Shown: piece after piece, positions 33,214 through 41,269 of the stretch
Layout: each line of letters begins with the position of its first letter
How positions within the stretch are numbered: the first letter of the stretch is position 1
DNA from: Devosia beringensis
GTDB taxonomy: Bacteria > Pseudomonadota > Alphaproteobacteria > Rhizobiales > Devosiaceae
NCBI RefSeq assembly: GCF_014926585.1
Contig: NZ_CP045422.1
Location: 3,316,001-3,380,000 of the forward strand
Length of the DNA stretch: 64,000 bases
Direction of reading: 5' to 3'
The notes under the pieces: generated by a model
What the model was told of the DNA's origin: nothing
Database searches by the model: none
What the model saw: the letters and a program-made list of their open reading frames with translations, nothing else
Position numbers and translations under genes: made by a program

Positions 33214-34101
33214 ATGCAGCATCAGAGAACGACGCCGGTCCTTTCGTCTCGCCTTCTGCGTCATCTGGTTATCGCGGGGGCGGTATTGGCCGGCACACTG
33301 TCAGCCCATGCCGACATGGCGGATATCAAAACCCGCGGCTACATGACGGTGGCTACCGAAGACGACTACGCACCGTTCAACTTTATCGTCGACGGCCAGC
33401 CGGAGGGCTTCCACAAGGAACTCCTCGTCGACATGCAGGCCTATGCCACCGAGCAAGGCATCGAGGTGCGCCAGGAAATCCTGCCCTGGACCGGGCTTCT
33501 GGCCTCGGTGTCGTCCGGGCAGTACGACCTGGCCTTTACCGGCGCGCTGGTCACCGATGAACGACTGCGGGTGTTCAACTTTGCCCCACCCTTTGCCTCT
33601 GCACAGCACTTCTATGTCAAGCGCCTGGGCGATGATCGCCTAAGCGACATTGCCAGCCTGTGCGGCAAGACCGTTGGCGTGCAGGCCGGCAGCGCTCTGC
33701 TGGCTCGCTTGCCCGAACTCGAAGCAATGATGGCCGAGGTCAATTGCGAGATGGGGGAGGTGGTCGAGTACCAGTCCTATCCCGAAGCCTATGCCGATCT
33801 GGCCAACCAGCGCCTCGACTATGTGATCAACGCCCTCATCTCGATCAATGATCTGGTCAAGAATCGCGGCGACGTCTTCGAGAAGGGCATCGCCGTCTCG
33901 GGTGATGGCTTTGCCGCCTGGCCGATCCCCAAGGAGAGCCCCGAACTGCTCGAATTTGCCAGCGGCTTCATGACCCTGATCCGCGACAATGGTCGATTGG
34001 CCGAGCTGCAGGAAAAATGGTTCGGCGAGACCTTTCCTACCCTGCCGATCGTGCCGATCCAGGAGGTCGATCAATTCCACGAACTGGCCGGCATGAACTG
34101 A
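33214..34101 (+). CDS. Polar-amino-acid-type ABC transporter binding protein
   Basis: 295 residues with a long signal region (LRHLVIAGAVLAGTLSAHAD) and an SBP_bac_3 fold: GYMTVATEDDYAPFNFIVDG, FHKELLVDMQAYATEQGIEV, ILPWTGLLASVSSGQYDLAF, GKTVGVQAGSALLARLPELE. It heads a four-gene importer divergent from the MocR/aminotransferase/TSUP arm. The family binds amino acids and opines; taurine is usually carried by a different (TauABC) family, so the ligand may be hypotaurine, cysteate or another zwitterion (inference). A 13-bp hairpin follows the stop. Confidence 0.82.
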   Translation: MQHQRTTPVLSSRLLRHLVIAGAVLAGTLSAHADMADIKTRGYMTVATEDDYAPFNFIVDGQPEGFHKELLVDMQAYATEQGIEVRQEILPWTGLLASVSSGQYDLAFTGALVTDERLRVFNFAPPFASAQHFYVKRLGDDRLSDIASLCGKTVGVQAGSALLARLPELEAMMAEVNCEMGEVVEYQSYPEAYADLANQRLDYVINALISINDLVKNRGDVFEKGIAVSGDGFAAWPIPKESPELLEFASGFMTLIRDNGRLAELQEKWFGETFPTLPIVPIQEVDQFHELAGMN

Positions 34102-34106
34102 TTTCG

Positions 34107-34136
34107 TCAGGCCCGGTGCGTCCGCACCGGGCCTGA
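34107..34136 (+). terminator. Perfect 13-bp hairpin after binding-protein gene
   Basis: TCAGGCCCGGTGC (34107-34119) pairs exactly with GCACCGGGCCTGA (34124-34136) over a 4-nt loop. A short CAGTTTG follows, without a full T-run. Placed between binding protein and permease, it probably gives partial termination or protects the upstream message. Confidence 0.75.
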
Positions 34137-34184
34137 CAGTTTGCGCCCTCCCTGCCTTTCCCGCTGGCAACAACGGAACCCCCT

Positions 34185-34826
34185 ATGACCGAACGAGCCT
34201 GGTTGCTGCTGCTGGAAGGGGCTTGGGTGACGCTATGGGTTTCGGGCGTTTCCATTGCGATGGGGCTGGTGATCGGCCTAGTCATTGCGCTTGTGCGATC
34301 CGCGCGTATTCCCGTCATCGACCAGATAATGGCCGTCTATGTGAGCCTGGCGCGCGCCACGCCGCTGGTAACGCTGGTGCTGTTTCTGTTTCTGGCCGCA
34401 CCCACATTGGGTCTCTCGCTGGATCGCTACACCGTTGCAATCATTGCGTTGACCTTGAATACCGCAGCCTTCAACGCCGAAATCTGGCGCACGGCCTTTC
34501 TCAACTTCTCGCCCGAGCAGAAGGAGGCGGCGCTCGCCTGCGGCATGACGCCGGCGATGATGTTCGGCAATATCATGCTGCCGCAGATGATCACCACCAG
34601 CCTGCCGGGCCTCGTCAACGAGATGACCGTCCTGATCAAGAGCAGCCCGGCCATCGCCATTATCGGGCTGGTCGATCTCACCCGCGTCACAAACCGCATC
34701 AGTGCCGTGACCTATGAGCCGCTGCCGCCCATCCTCGCCGCCGGCTTGCTCTACATGATCATCATCAGCGTGCTGCTCAAGCTGCAATCGCTCACCGAGA
34801 AACAGGCCAGCCGGCTGGCCATGTAG
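34185..34826 (+). CDS. Polar-amino-acid-type ABC transporter permease 1
   Basis: 213 residues, five hydrophobic segments. It has VSLARATPLVTLVLFLFLAA and the EAA loop region PEQKEAALACGMTPAMMFGN, IMLPQMITTSLPGL. It belongs to the His/Glu/Gln/Arg permease group and is 9 bp upstream of the second permease gene, with which it should form the heterodimeric channel. Confidence 0.87.
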   Translation: MTERAWLLLLEGAWVTLWVSGVSIAMGLVIGLVIALVRSARIPVIDQIMAVYVSLARATPLVTLVLFLFLAAPTLGLSLDRYTVAIIALTLNTAAFNAEIWRTAFLNFSPEQKEAALACGMTPAMMFGNIMLPQMITTSLPGLVNEMTVLIKSSPAIAIIGLVDLTRVTNRISAVTYEPLPPILAAGLLYMIIISVLLKLQSLTEKQASRLAM

Positions 34827-34834
34827 GAACGACC

Positions 34835-35497
34835 ATGATCGAATGGACCATTCTCTGGGAAGCGCGCGACACCATTCTGAGCGGATTGTGGCTCACCATC
34901 TGGCTGTTTTTGGTATCGATCGCAGGCGCCTTCGTGCTGGGGTGCCTCGTGCTATACGGCCTTGAGCGGGGCGGCGTGCTCGCCTGGCTTTTGCGCGCCT
35001 TTGTCAATGCGATGCGGGCGCTGCCCTTCCTGGTGTTGGCCTATCTGCTCTATTATGGCCTGCCGCAGCTGGGATTGCGCATGAACGCGGTCACAGCCGG
35101 TCTTGTCGCCATGATCGTCTATCACGGCGCCTATTTGGCCGAAATCCTGCGGGGGAGCCGAATGGTGCTGCCGCCCGGCACCATCGAGGCAGCGCAGGCC
35201 CATGGGTTGATGCCCAGGACGATCTTCACCCACATCATCCTGCCCCAGCTGCTGCTGCGGACGCGCCCCTTGATCGGCAACCAGCTGATTTATGCCATCA
35301 AGGATACATCATTCCTGGCCATCATCACCGTGCAGGAACTCACCGCCGCCGCCAATGCGGTCCAGGCCAGCTATTTCATCCCGATGCCAGCCTTCGTCGT
35401 CGTCATCCTGCTCTATTGGGCGATCAACGTCTGTATCGAGCTCGCCGTCAGCAAAGCCGGCATTTTCGGCGCAAAACGAGGTTTCGAAAATGTCTGA
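34835..35497 (+). CDS. Polar-amino-acid-type ABC transporter permease 2
   Basis: 220 residues with five hydrophobic segments, [20 protein letters not shown], and the EAA loop [33 protein letters not shown]. Its 3' end overlaps the ATPase gene start by 8 bp, so translation of the two is coupled. Confidence 0.87.
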   Translation: MIEWTILWEARDTILSGLWLTIWLFLVSIAGAFVLGCLVLYGLERGGVLAWLLRAFVNAMRALPFLVLAYLLYYGLPQLGLRMNAVTAGLVAMIVYHGAYLAEILRGSRMVLPPGTIEAAQAHGLMPRTIFTHIILPQLLLRTRPLIGNQLIYAIKDTSFLAIITVQELTAAANAVQASYFIPMPAFVVVILLYWAINVCIELAVSKAGIFGAKRGFENV

Positions 35498-36251
35498 TCT
35501 GCCCGCGGTCGAGATCCGCAAGCTGTCCAAGAGTTTTTCAAACATAGAGGTGCTGCGCGACGTGGATCTTGTCGTCCACAAGGGCGAGGTGGTCAGCATC
35601 CTGGGCTCGTCCGGCTCGGGCAAGTCGACCCTGCTTCGCTGCATCAACTGGCTGGAGCAGCCGGACAGCGGTTCGGTTTTCATTGCCGGCCAGCGCATGG
35701 GCTATAATGCCGAAAAACACCGGCCGATGACCAATCGTGAAATGGCCGCCACGCGCGCCCGCACCGGCATGGTATTCCAGAGCTTCAACCTCTGGCCGCA
35801 TCTCACCGTGGCCCAGAATGTCTCGATCTCCCCCATCAAGGTCAAGGGCATGGCCAAGGCCGAAGCGCGCGAACTGGCGCTGCAGCTGCTCGACAAGGTC
35901 GGTCTGGGCGACAAGGCCGAGGTCTATCCGTTCACGCTATCGGGCGGGCAAAAGCAGCGTGTCGCCATCGCGCGGGCCCTGGCGATGAGTCCGGAAGTGA
36001 TCCTGTTCGACGAGCCCACTTCTGCGCTCGACCCCGAGCGTGTGGGCGAGGTGTTGCAGGTCATGCGCGATCTGTCTGGGGAGGGCTACACGATGGTGGT
36101 GGTCACCCACGAGATGGAGTTCGCCCGCATGGTCTCGGACCAGGTGGTGTTCCTCGACAAGGGTCTGATCATCGAGAAGGCAACCCCAGAGGTCTTCTTC
36201 TCCAACCCGGCTTCAGAACGGGTTCGCCGATTTTTGGATCGGCAGGACTAG
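35490..36251 (+). CDS. Polar-amino-acid-type ABC transporter ATPase
   Basis: 253 residues from the ATG at 35490; the longer upstream frame lies inside the permease gene. It has Walker [11 protein letters not shown]-loop [11 protein letters not shown], signature [15 protein letters not shown], Walker [14 protein letters not shown] and switch VVTHEMEFA. Last gene of the importer; a long region without a recognised gene follows. Confidence 0.9.
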   Translation: MSDLPAVEIRKLSKSFSNIEVLRDVDLVVHKGEVVSILGSSGSGKSTLLRCINWLEQPDSGSVFIAGQRMGYNAEKHRPMTNREMAATRARTGMVFQSFNLWPHLTVAQNVSISPIKVKGMAKAEARELALQLLDKVGLGDKAEVYPFTLSGGQKQRVAIARALAMSPEVILFDEPTSALDPERVGEVLQVMRDLSGEGYTMVVVTHEMEFARMVSDQVVFLDKGLIIEKATPEVFFSNPASERVRRFLDRQD

Positions 36252-36753
36252 CTTTGTCGCCAGTTGCCCTTGCACAGGCAATGGCCCGCCGTCGATCGGA
36301 ACATGTCGATCGGGTACATTTGGCAGCGTTCTTGCGTCCGATTTCGGGGATGCAGGTTGAGGTCGCCAATAGGCTCTGGACGCTGGAAACAAACGGCCGA
36401 GAGCGCACCAATGCAGTAGCACAGTGTTGCTTGGACCAAGCACCAGCTGGCCGGAACAGATCAGGGTCTGAACTGGATCAATGCGGCCATCGATGAAACA
36501 GAGTTGGTGGCGATTGCCGCTGACGCTCTTGTCGAACAGCGCACGGGAACGCCGCCAACAGACTTCTGGTAATGAGCGAGCACGCAGCCCCACGATGCCG
36601 CTTCACCGCGGCATCGTAGATCCTGGAGATGACGTCGAGTGTGTCGGCGTCGCCCAGACCAGGGGGATATATGTGGTCGTCAACACTACCCACTTTATCC
36701 GGGCCGGGTCACATGCTGATCAGGTGACCGATCAAGGCGAGCTCCGCTTTCTG
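36252..36753. other. Stretch without a recognised gene; short protein-like fragment and hairpin
   Basis: No full gene is supported. On the plus strand, 36424-36572 reads as a protein-like tail (NAAIDETELVAIAADALVEQ, then RTGTPPTDFW and stop) but follows a stop codon without a start, so it may be the relic of a gene end. A perfect 9-bp hairpin (CGATGCCGC 36593-36601, GCGGCATCG 36608-36616) lies downstream of the DUF1127 gene and may end its transcript. Confidence 0.45.
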
Positions 36754-36915
36754 TCAGCGCCCGTGCCGATTGGGCAGGCCATTCGCGCCAATAGTGCGAA
36801 TGTCAGAACGGGCCAGACCAATATCGCTGAGGGTCCGGTCGCTGAGACTATAGAGTTCCTGGTGGGTGTTGCGAATGCGGCGCTTGGCGCGCCAGGTATC
36901 GAGAACGCTGATCAT
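36754..36915 (-). CDS. DUF1127 (YjiS-like) small basic protein
   Basis: 53 residues from the ATG at 36915, with GGAG 8 nt upstream. The sequence VLDTWRAKRRIRNTHQELYS, then LSDRTLSDIGLARSDIRTIG, matches the DUF1127 pattern (arginine-rich helix, then L-D-x-x-L-x-D-I-G-x-x-R-x-D-I). Small DUF1127 proteins of alphaproteobacteria have been linked to phosphate or stress responses and RNA turnover, but no general function is fixed. It is not co-transcribed with the next upstream gene, whose terminator intervenes at 37015-37051. Confidence 0.88.
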   Translation of the reverse strand: MISVLDTWRAKRRIRNTHQELYSLSDRTLSDIGLARSDIRTIGANGLPNRHGR

Positions 36916-37014
36916 TTTCTGCTCCGGTTGAGTTCGCGGTTTCTAGAGTTTTTTGGGGAACGCCGCCCCACCCGTTCGGGCGGGCCTTTGCGGCTTTGTT
37001 GCTGCCACCCTGCG

Positions 37015-37051
37015 AAAAAAAAAGCGCCGCCCGGCAGGACTGCGGGCGGCT
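37015..37051 (-). terminator. Rho-independent terminator
   Basis: On the minus strand GCCGCCCG (37050-37043) pairs with CGGGCGGC (37033-37026), followed by nine T residues (37023-37015). A textbook terminator for the small membrane-protein gene at 37110-37331. Confidence 0.9.
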
Positions 37052-37109
37052 AGTGTTTGGAAGTCGGACACCGGCCTGACGGCATCGGCGGCTTAGCGTT
37101 AGCGAAGTC

Positions 37110-37331
37110 TTAGCGACGCGGCCCCACCCATTTGTGTGGGTGCGGCACGGACCAACCCGTCTGCGCGAGGCAGGAAAGAAGCGCGGTGAAAAGTGACAAC
37201 GCGATGAGCACCGCCACAAAAGCAAGCGCGAGGAGCAGCGCTGGAACCAAGCCAAAAACATCTTGGCCCACAAATACCAATCCGATGAGGACATAGGCAG
37301 TCAGTGGCAGGTCGTGTTCAGTCCTTGGCAT
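37110..37331 (-). CDS. Small two-helix membrane protein
   Basis: 73 residues from the ATG at 37331, with GGAG about 9 nt upstream; seven in-frame codons further up lack a site. Two hydrophobic segments (about 9-25 and 28-52: AYVLIGLVFVGQDVFGLVPA, LLLALAFVAVLIALSLFTAL) and a basic, proline- and histidine-containing tail (VPHPHKWVGPRR). A strong terminator follows 59 bp downstream, so it is a single-gene unit. I do not recognise the family. Confidence 0.7.
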   Translation of the reverse strand: MPRTEHDLPLTAYVLIGLVFVGQDVFGLVPALLLALAFVAVLIALSLFTALLSCLAQTGWSVPHPHKWVGPRR

Positions 37332-37595
37332 GATTTTGGCTCCGCAATGCAATTGGTCAGCTCAAAGACCATGATTGCAGCGATGCCGTCGCCACCCAAA
37401 CGTGTGGTGATCTCCAGGCCTTGGATTGTCCGAATTGCAGGCGCCCTACTTGCTTGGATACAAGCAACGCGACAAAGACGAGATTCGATATTAGGTTGTT
37501 TTTTGCGCGACACCGCTCGACCAGATAATGGTGTGATCGCATGAAAGTTGTGACGTGAAGGTTTTCTTCAACATTGGGATGCAGGCGGCGACTTC

Positions 37596-38630
37596 ATGAG
37601 TGCCACGATACTTTGTGTCGAAGACGAGGCGGACCTTCGCAGCGATATCTGCGAGGAACTGGTTGCCGCCGGATATCAGGTCGAAGAAGCAGGTAATGGT
37701 CAGGAAGCCCTGGACCTGTTGCGCGAACGTTCCTTCGATCTCGTGCTATGCGACATCACCATGCCGCGCATATCTGGCCTCGACCTGTTGCAACGGGTCC
37801 GGCAGGCGCCCGATCTTGCCGATCTGCCATTCGTTTTTCTGACGGCATTGGCGGGGCGGCAGGACATCATCGCCGGCAAGGCAGCCGGCGTCGATGACTA
37901 TCTGACCAAGCCGATCGACTTCGACCTGATGCTGATTACGATCGCAGCGCGGCTCGACCAGGTTGCCCGCATAAAAGGAACGAGGCCGCCGACGGACGCC
38001 GCCGAGGGGCAAAGCCTGCGCGCCGCCCTCATGGGCGCGGATGAGGCGCTCAACCGGATCGCGGTGGGCGTTTTCCTGCTCGACAGCGACCACAGGGTAT
38101 TGTTCCGCAACCGGCGCGCGGACCAATTGTTGGAGGAGCGCGATGGCATCAGCCTTTCCCGCGACCTGCTGTTGCGTGGTGGCAGACCGCAACAGACCCA
38201 GGCCCTGCGCGACATCATCGACAGGGCCATAGCGAGCCTGGCAAATGGCGCCCGCCAAGGCAGTGAAGCGGTCGCCCTGGAACGCGACAGCGGCAAGCGG
38301 GCATTGGTTGCGGTCGCCTGTCCGCTCGGCAAGGGGGCGGCCGCCGTGGGTGAGCCGGTAGTGGGCCTGTTTGTCACCGATCCACAATGGCGCTCAAGCG
38401 ATGCCGCGCAGGCGGTGGCGCAGCTCTACGGACTGTCGCCAGCCGAGACCCGGCTGGCCCTGGCGCTGGTGCGCGGCCTGCGTCTGGATGAGATCGCCGA
38501 GGAGTTCGGGCTGTCGCGCAACACGGTGAGCTATACGCTCAAGAACCTGTTCCGCAAGACCGAGACCGATCGCCAGGCCGACCTCATCAGCCTCTTCATT
38601 GCCAGTCCGGTGGCCCTGGGGCCCAATTGA
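37596..38630 (+). CDS. Response regulator, REC - PAS-like - LuxR
   Basis: 344 residues. The REC domain (1-120) has the acidic pocket ED (9-10), phospho-acceptor D53 in LVLCDITMPRISG, T83 and K105 in YLTKPID. A middle segment (about 135-255) looks PAS-like (GVFLLDSDHRVLFRNRRADQ), and the C-terminus is a LuxR helix-turn-helix (LSPAETRLALALVRGLRLDE, IAEEFGLSRNTVSYTLKNLF). It likely pairs with the histidine kinase at 41266-42627, 2.6 kb away, since no other kinase is near. Targets are unknown; the FAD oxidase in between is a candidate. Confidence 0.87.
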   Translation: MSATILCVEDEADLRSDICEELVAAGYQVEEAGNGQEALDLLRERSFDLVLCDITMPRISGLDLLQRVRQAPDLADLPFVFLTALAGRQDIIAGKAAGVDDYLTKPIDFDLMLITIAARLDQVARIKGTRPPTDAAEGQSLRAALMGADEALNRIAVGVFLLDSDHRVLFRNRRADQLLEERDGISLSRDLLLRGGRPQQTQALRDIIDRAIASLANGARQGSEAVALERDSGKRALVAVACPLGKGAAAVGEPVVGLFVTDPQWRSSDAAQAVAQLYGLSPAETRLALALVRGLRLDEIAEEFGLSRNTVSYTLKNLFRKTETDRQADLISLFIASPVALGPN

Positions 38631-38864
38631 TATTCATGCGGCGGGCCGGCGCGTCACACGGCCACGCCGGTCTGAAAGGCCAGCTGTCTTGTTCGACGGA
38701 TGGTGGCGCCTGTGGACTGACTTTGGCCTGAATGCGGGGTCTGCCGCCACGATGGCGGCAATGCCAGCATCAATGCTGCGGAAGATACTGGAGAGCTCGG
38801 GATGGCGGGCAGTGTCAAAATCGGTATGCTGGGAAAGCCGGTGCATTTGAGGTCCTCATCTGGG

Positions 38865-38945
38865 TTAGGCGCCCAAGCCATAGGGCAGGGCTAAAAGGGT
38901 TAGGGCGAGCACGTAAAGGCCCGACAGCAGGAGCGTGCGGCGCAT
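38865..38945 (-). CDS. Possible tiny hydrophobic protein
   Basis: 26 codons, MRRTLLLSGLYVLALTLLAL then PYGLGA. A basic start and one hydrophobic helix resemble small membrane proteins, but no ribosome site is visible and no homologue is in the window. It could be chance in a 440-bp gap. Confidence 0.25.
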   Translation of the reverse strand: MRRTLLLSGLYVLALTLLALPYGLGA

Positions 38946-39072
38946 GATGGTGAAACCCGAAAAGCTTTGGACAGGTACCGCATCAGCGGGTTGTCACGAG
39001 GTTTAGGCTTGGCTGACAGGCGGCGCCGAGCCGAATGGGACCGGCGCCGTTGTGTGCCAAAAACGGTCGGCT

Positions 39073-40476
39073 TCAGGCCGGCGGAATGTTCTGGTTGAGG
39101 CGGAACAGGTTGGTTGGATCATAGCGGCTCTTGATCTCCCGCAGCCGCTGCCAGGTGGCGCCGGCATAGGACCGAGAGATAATGTCCGAGCCCTGTTCGC
39201 CCAGGAAGTTGACGTAGGTGCCACGCTGGGCGCCACCGAGCATCGCCGCGCAGCTTTCCGCCCATACATCGTGCCGAGCTGCCGCTTCGGCGCTGCCGTC
39301 CATGGCAAGGAAGGCGACAAGCATGGCAGCATCCCGATGGGCATAGGCCGTTGCATCAGCCGGAATGCGCGCTGCCGCACCGCCCAACACCCGGAACTGG
39401 GCCATGCGCATCGGCGCGTCGCAGCGCTCGAGCTGCCTCAGGATGATGTCGGCATCGTCCTGATCGAAATCATCCTTGAACAGCGTCCGTATCGACAGCG
39501 CTGGTACCATGGAAGGGTCTTCAGGCAGATACATCATGCTGTAGGGACCGGGGCGGACAAGATCGGCAACGGGTTCGGCCAGCGCCCGGAACGGCGCCAG
39601 CGCGCGCTGCGCGTCGTCGTCCGGACCGGCATAGGCCATCATGCCGATCAGCACGGTCGTGCCGATCACGTCGGGCGGCAGGAACGGCATTGGCGGGGCG
39701 GGCATGGCCAGCAGAATAGCGCTTAACTCATCGGGCGCGGCCTTGGCAGCTGCGATGAACCCGCTCAGCGCCGCCGGCGTCGCCGGGAGCACCAGGGGCC
39801 CGCCGGTGAACGCCGGCAAAGGATTGAGGCGATAGCAAAGGCGCGTCACCACGCCAAAATTGCCGCCGCCGCCCCTGATCGCCCAGAAGAGCTCGGGGCT
39901 GTGGCTCTCATCGACGGAGAGGATACTACCAGCGGCGGTGACAATCTCGGCAGCGATCAGCGAGTCAAGGGTGAGGCCGAATTTTCGCGTCAGATAGCCG
40001 ACGCCGCCACCAAGCGTAATGCCGCCAATGCCGACGCTGGCGGAATCGCCGAAACCGACCGCCACGCCATGCGGGTCGAGGGCCCTCGTCAAGTCTCCGG
40101 CGGTCAATCCGCTGCCCGCCCAGGCGGTCATGTTGTGCAGGTCGATATCGAGGGAATTCAGCTCGCGCAGGTCGATGACGACACCGTCCTGGCTGCCGCT
40201 GTGGCCGCAAACGGAGTGGCCGCCGCTGCGTACGGCTAGCTCGAGATTGTGCCGGCGGGCGAAATCTACCATGTCGGCCACGTCGCGCGCGCTGGCGACC
40301 CGAGCGACAAATAGAGGGCGATGATCCCAGTTGCTGTGGGCGATGGCGCGCAACGGATCGTAGTCGACGGCGTCGGCCGTAACGATCCGGCCTTCCATGC
40401 GCGCTGCGAGCTTTTCGATGGCGATGGCAAGAAGGGGCGCAATCATGGGGGCGCTGACCCGTGCGTGGACGTTCAT
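39073..40476 (-). CDS. FAD-linked oxidase, berberine-bridge type
   Basis: 467 residues from the ATG at 40476, which has GGAG about 9 nt upstream; the frame stays open for 49 codons upstream without family character. FAD_binding_4 domain with AVRSGGHSVCGHS (the His expected to carry 8-alpha FAD), GGITLGGGVGYLTRKFGL and SPELFWAIRGGGGNFGVVTR. The C-terminal BBE motif is TYVNFLGEQG ... RYDPTNLFRLNQNIPP. The Cys used for bicovalent attachment is not at its usual place before GYLTRKFGL, suggesting a single covalent link. Probably oxidises a sugar, alcohol or secondary metabolite. Flanked by the two-component genes. Confidence 0.87.
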   Translation of the reverse strand: MNVHARVSAPMIAPLLAIAIEKLAARMEGRIVTADAVDYDPLRAIAHSNWDHRPLFVARVASARDVADMVDFARRHNLELAVRSGGHSVCGHSGSQDGVVIDLRELNSLDIDLHNMTAWAGSGLTAGDLTRALDPHGVAVGFGDSASVGIGGITLGGGVGYLTRKFGLTLDSLIAAEIVTAAGSILSVDESHSPELFWAIRGGGGNFGVVTRLCYRLNPLPAFTGGPLVLPATPAALSGFIAAAKAAPDELSAILLAMPAPPMPFLPPDVIGTTVLIGMMAYAGPDDDAQRALAPFRALAEPVADLVRPGPYSMMYLPEDPSMVPALSIRTLFKDDFDQDDADIILRQLERCDAPMRMAQFRVLGGAAARIPADATAYAHRDAAMLVAFLAMDGSAEAAARHDVWAESCAAMLGGAQRGTYVNFLGEQGSDIISRSYAGATWQRLREIKSRYDPTNLFRLNQNIPPA

Positions 40477-40717
40477 GTTCTCTGCTCCATTTGGCGCCGA
40501 TGGCGCTGCATGAGCGGCGGAATAGAGCAAAGGATGTCTGGCATCCCCACCCGTTTGCGGGGGATGCTTGGGCAAATCGCAATTTATCCCACCCCATCTT
40601 GGAACAGGGTTGGATGGACACACTTATAGTTGCGCCAATCGAAAGATTCTTCGTGCATGCAGTGTCTCCAGGACGTAGTTGTTATGCGTGGTTCTGTAAT
40701 TTCACGAGGCATTGGGC

Positions 40718-41269
40718 ATGTCTTTGAACATCTGGACGTCTGGTCGGACTTTTCGCACTGGTTGGCAGATCCTTGTGGGTCTGGCGGCGACTACCCTGTT
40801 TGTCGTGTCCGCCTTCGGGCAGACCTTGGAGCCGCTCCCCGCGCCAGCCGGTCCGGTTATCCTGACGGTTGCTGGCAGTATCGAAGTGACCAATGGTAAC
40901 GCTGGTGCCGCGTTTGATCGCGACATGCTCTACGCACTTGGCATTTCCGAGCTCACGACATCGACGCCATGGACCGATGGTACCAGGGTGTTTTGGGGCG
41001 TTCTTGCGCGGGCCGTGCTGGACCGCGTGGGAGCGACAGGGGCGACTGTCCTGGCCTCCGCACTGAACGACTATACGGTTGAAATCCCCATGGAGGATTT
41101 TGAGACATACGATGTGCTCCTCGCCACCGAAATGGACGGCGAGGAAATGCTGGTCAGCGACAAGGGTCCGATTTGGATCGTCTATCCGCGCGACAGCGAC
41201 TCGGCATTGCAGGACCGGCGATTGCATGACCGCTGGGTCTGGCAACTCAAGGCCTTGCAGGTGCGATGA
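40718..41269 (+). CDS. Molybdopterin-oxidoreductase-like secreted protein without Cys
   Basis: 183 residues from the ATG at 40718 (a TTG two codons earlier is possible). An N-terminal hydrophobic segment (QILVGLAATTLFVVSAF) serves as signal or anchor, followed by a small sulfite-oxidase-like domain: ILTVAGSIEVTNG, AFDRDMLYALG, TSTPWTDGTRVFWGVLARAV, SALNDYTVEIPMED and SDKGPIWIVYPRDSD ... DRWVWQLKALQV. The protein contains no cysteine at all, so the usual Mo ligand is missing and catalysis by molybdopterin is unlikely. It overlaps the histidine-kinase gene by 4 bp, suggesting a sensory partner. Confidence 0.75.
   Translation: MSLNIWTSGRTFRTGWQILVGLAATTLFVVSAFGQTLEPLPAPAGPVILTVAGSIEVTNGNAGAAFDRDMLYALGISELTTSTPWTDGTRVFWGVLARAVLDRVGATGATVLASALNDYTVEIPMEDFETYDVLLATEMDGEEMLVSDKGPIWIVYPRDSDSALQDRRLHDRWVWQLKALQVR

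Noticed and set aside
36481-37053. 190-codon plus-strand open frame opposite DUF1127
   Set aside because: It overlaps a short gene with strong signals and the terminator on the other strand; no motif of its own.
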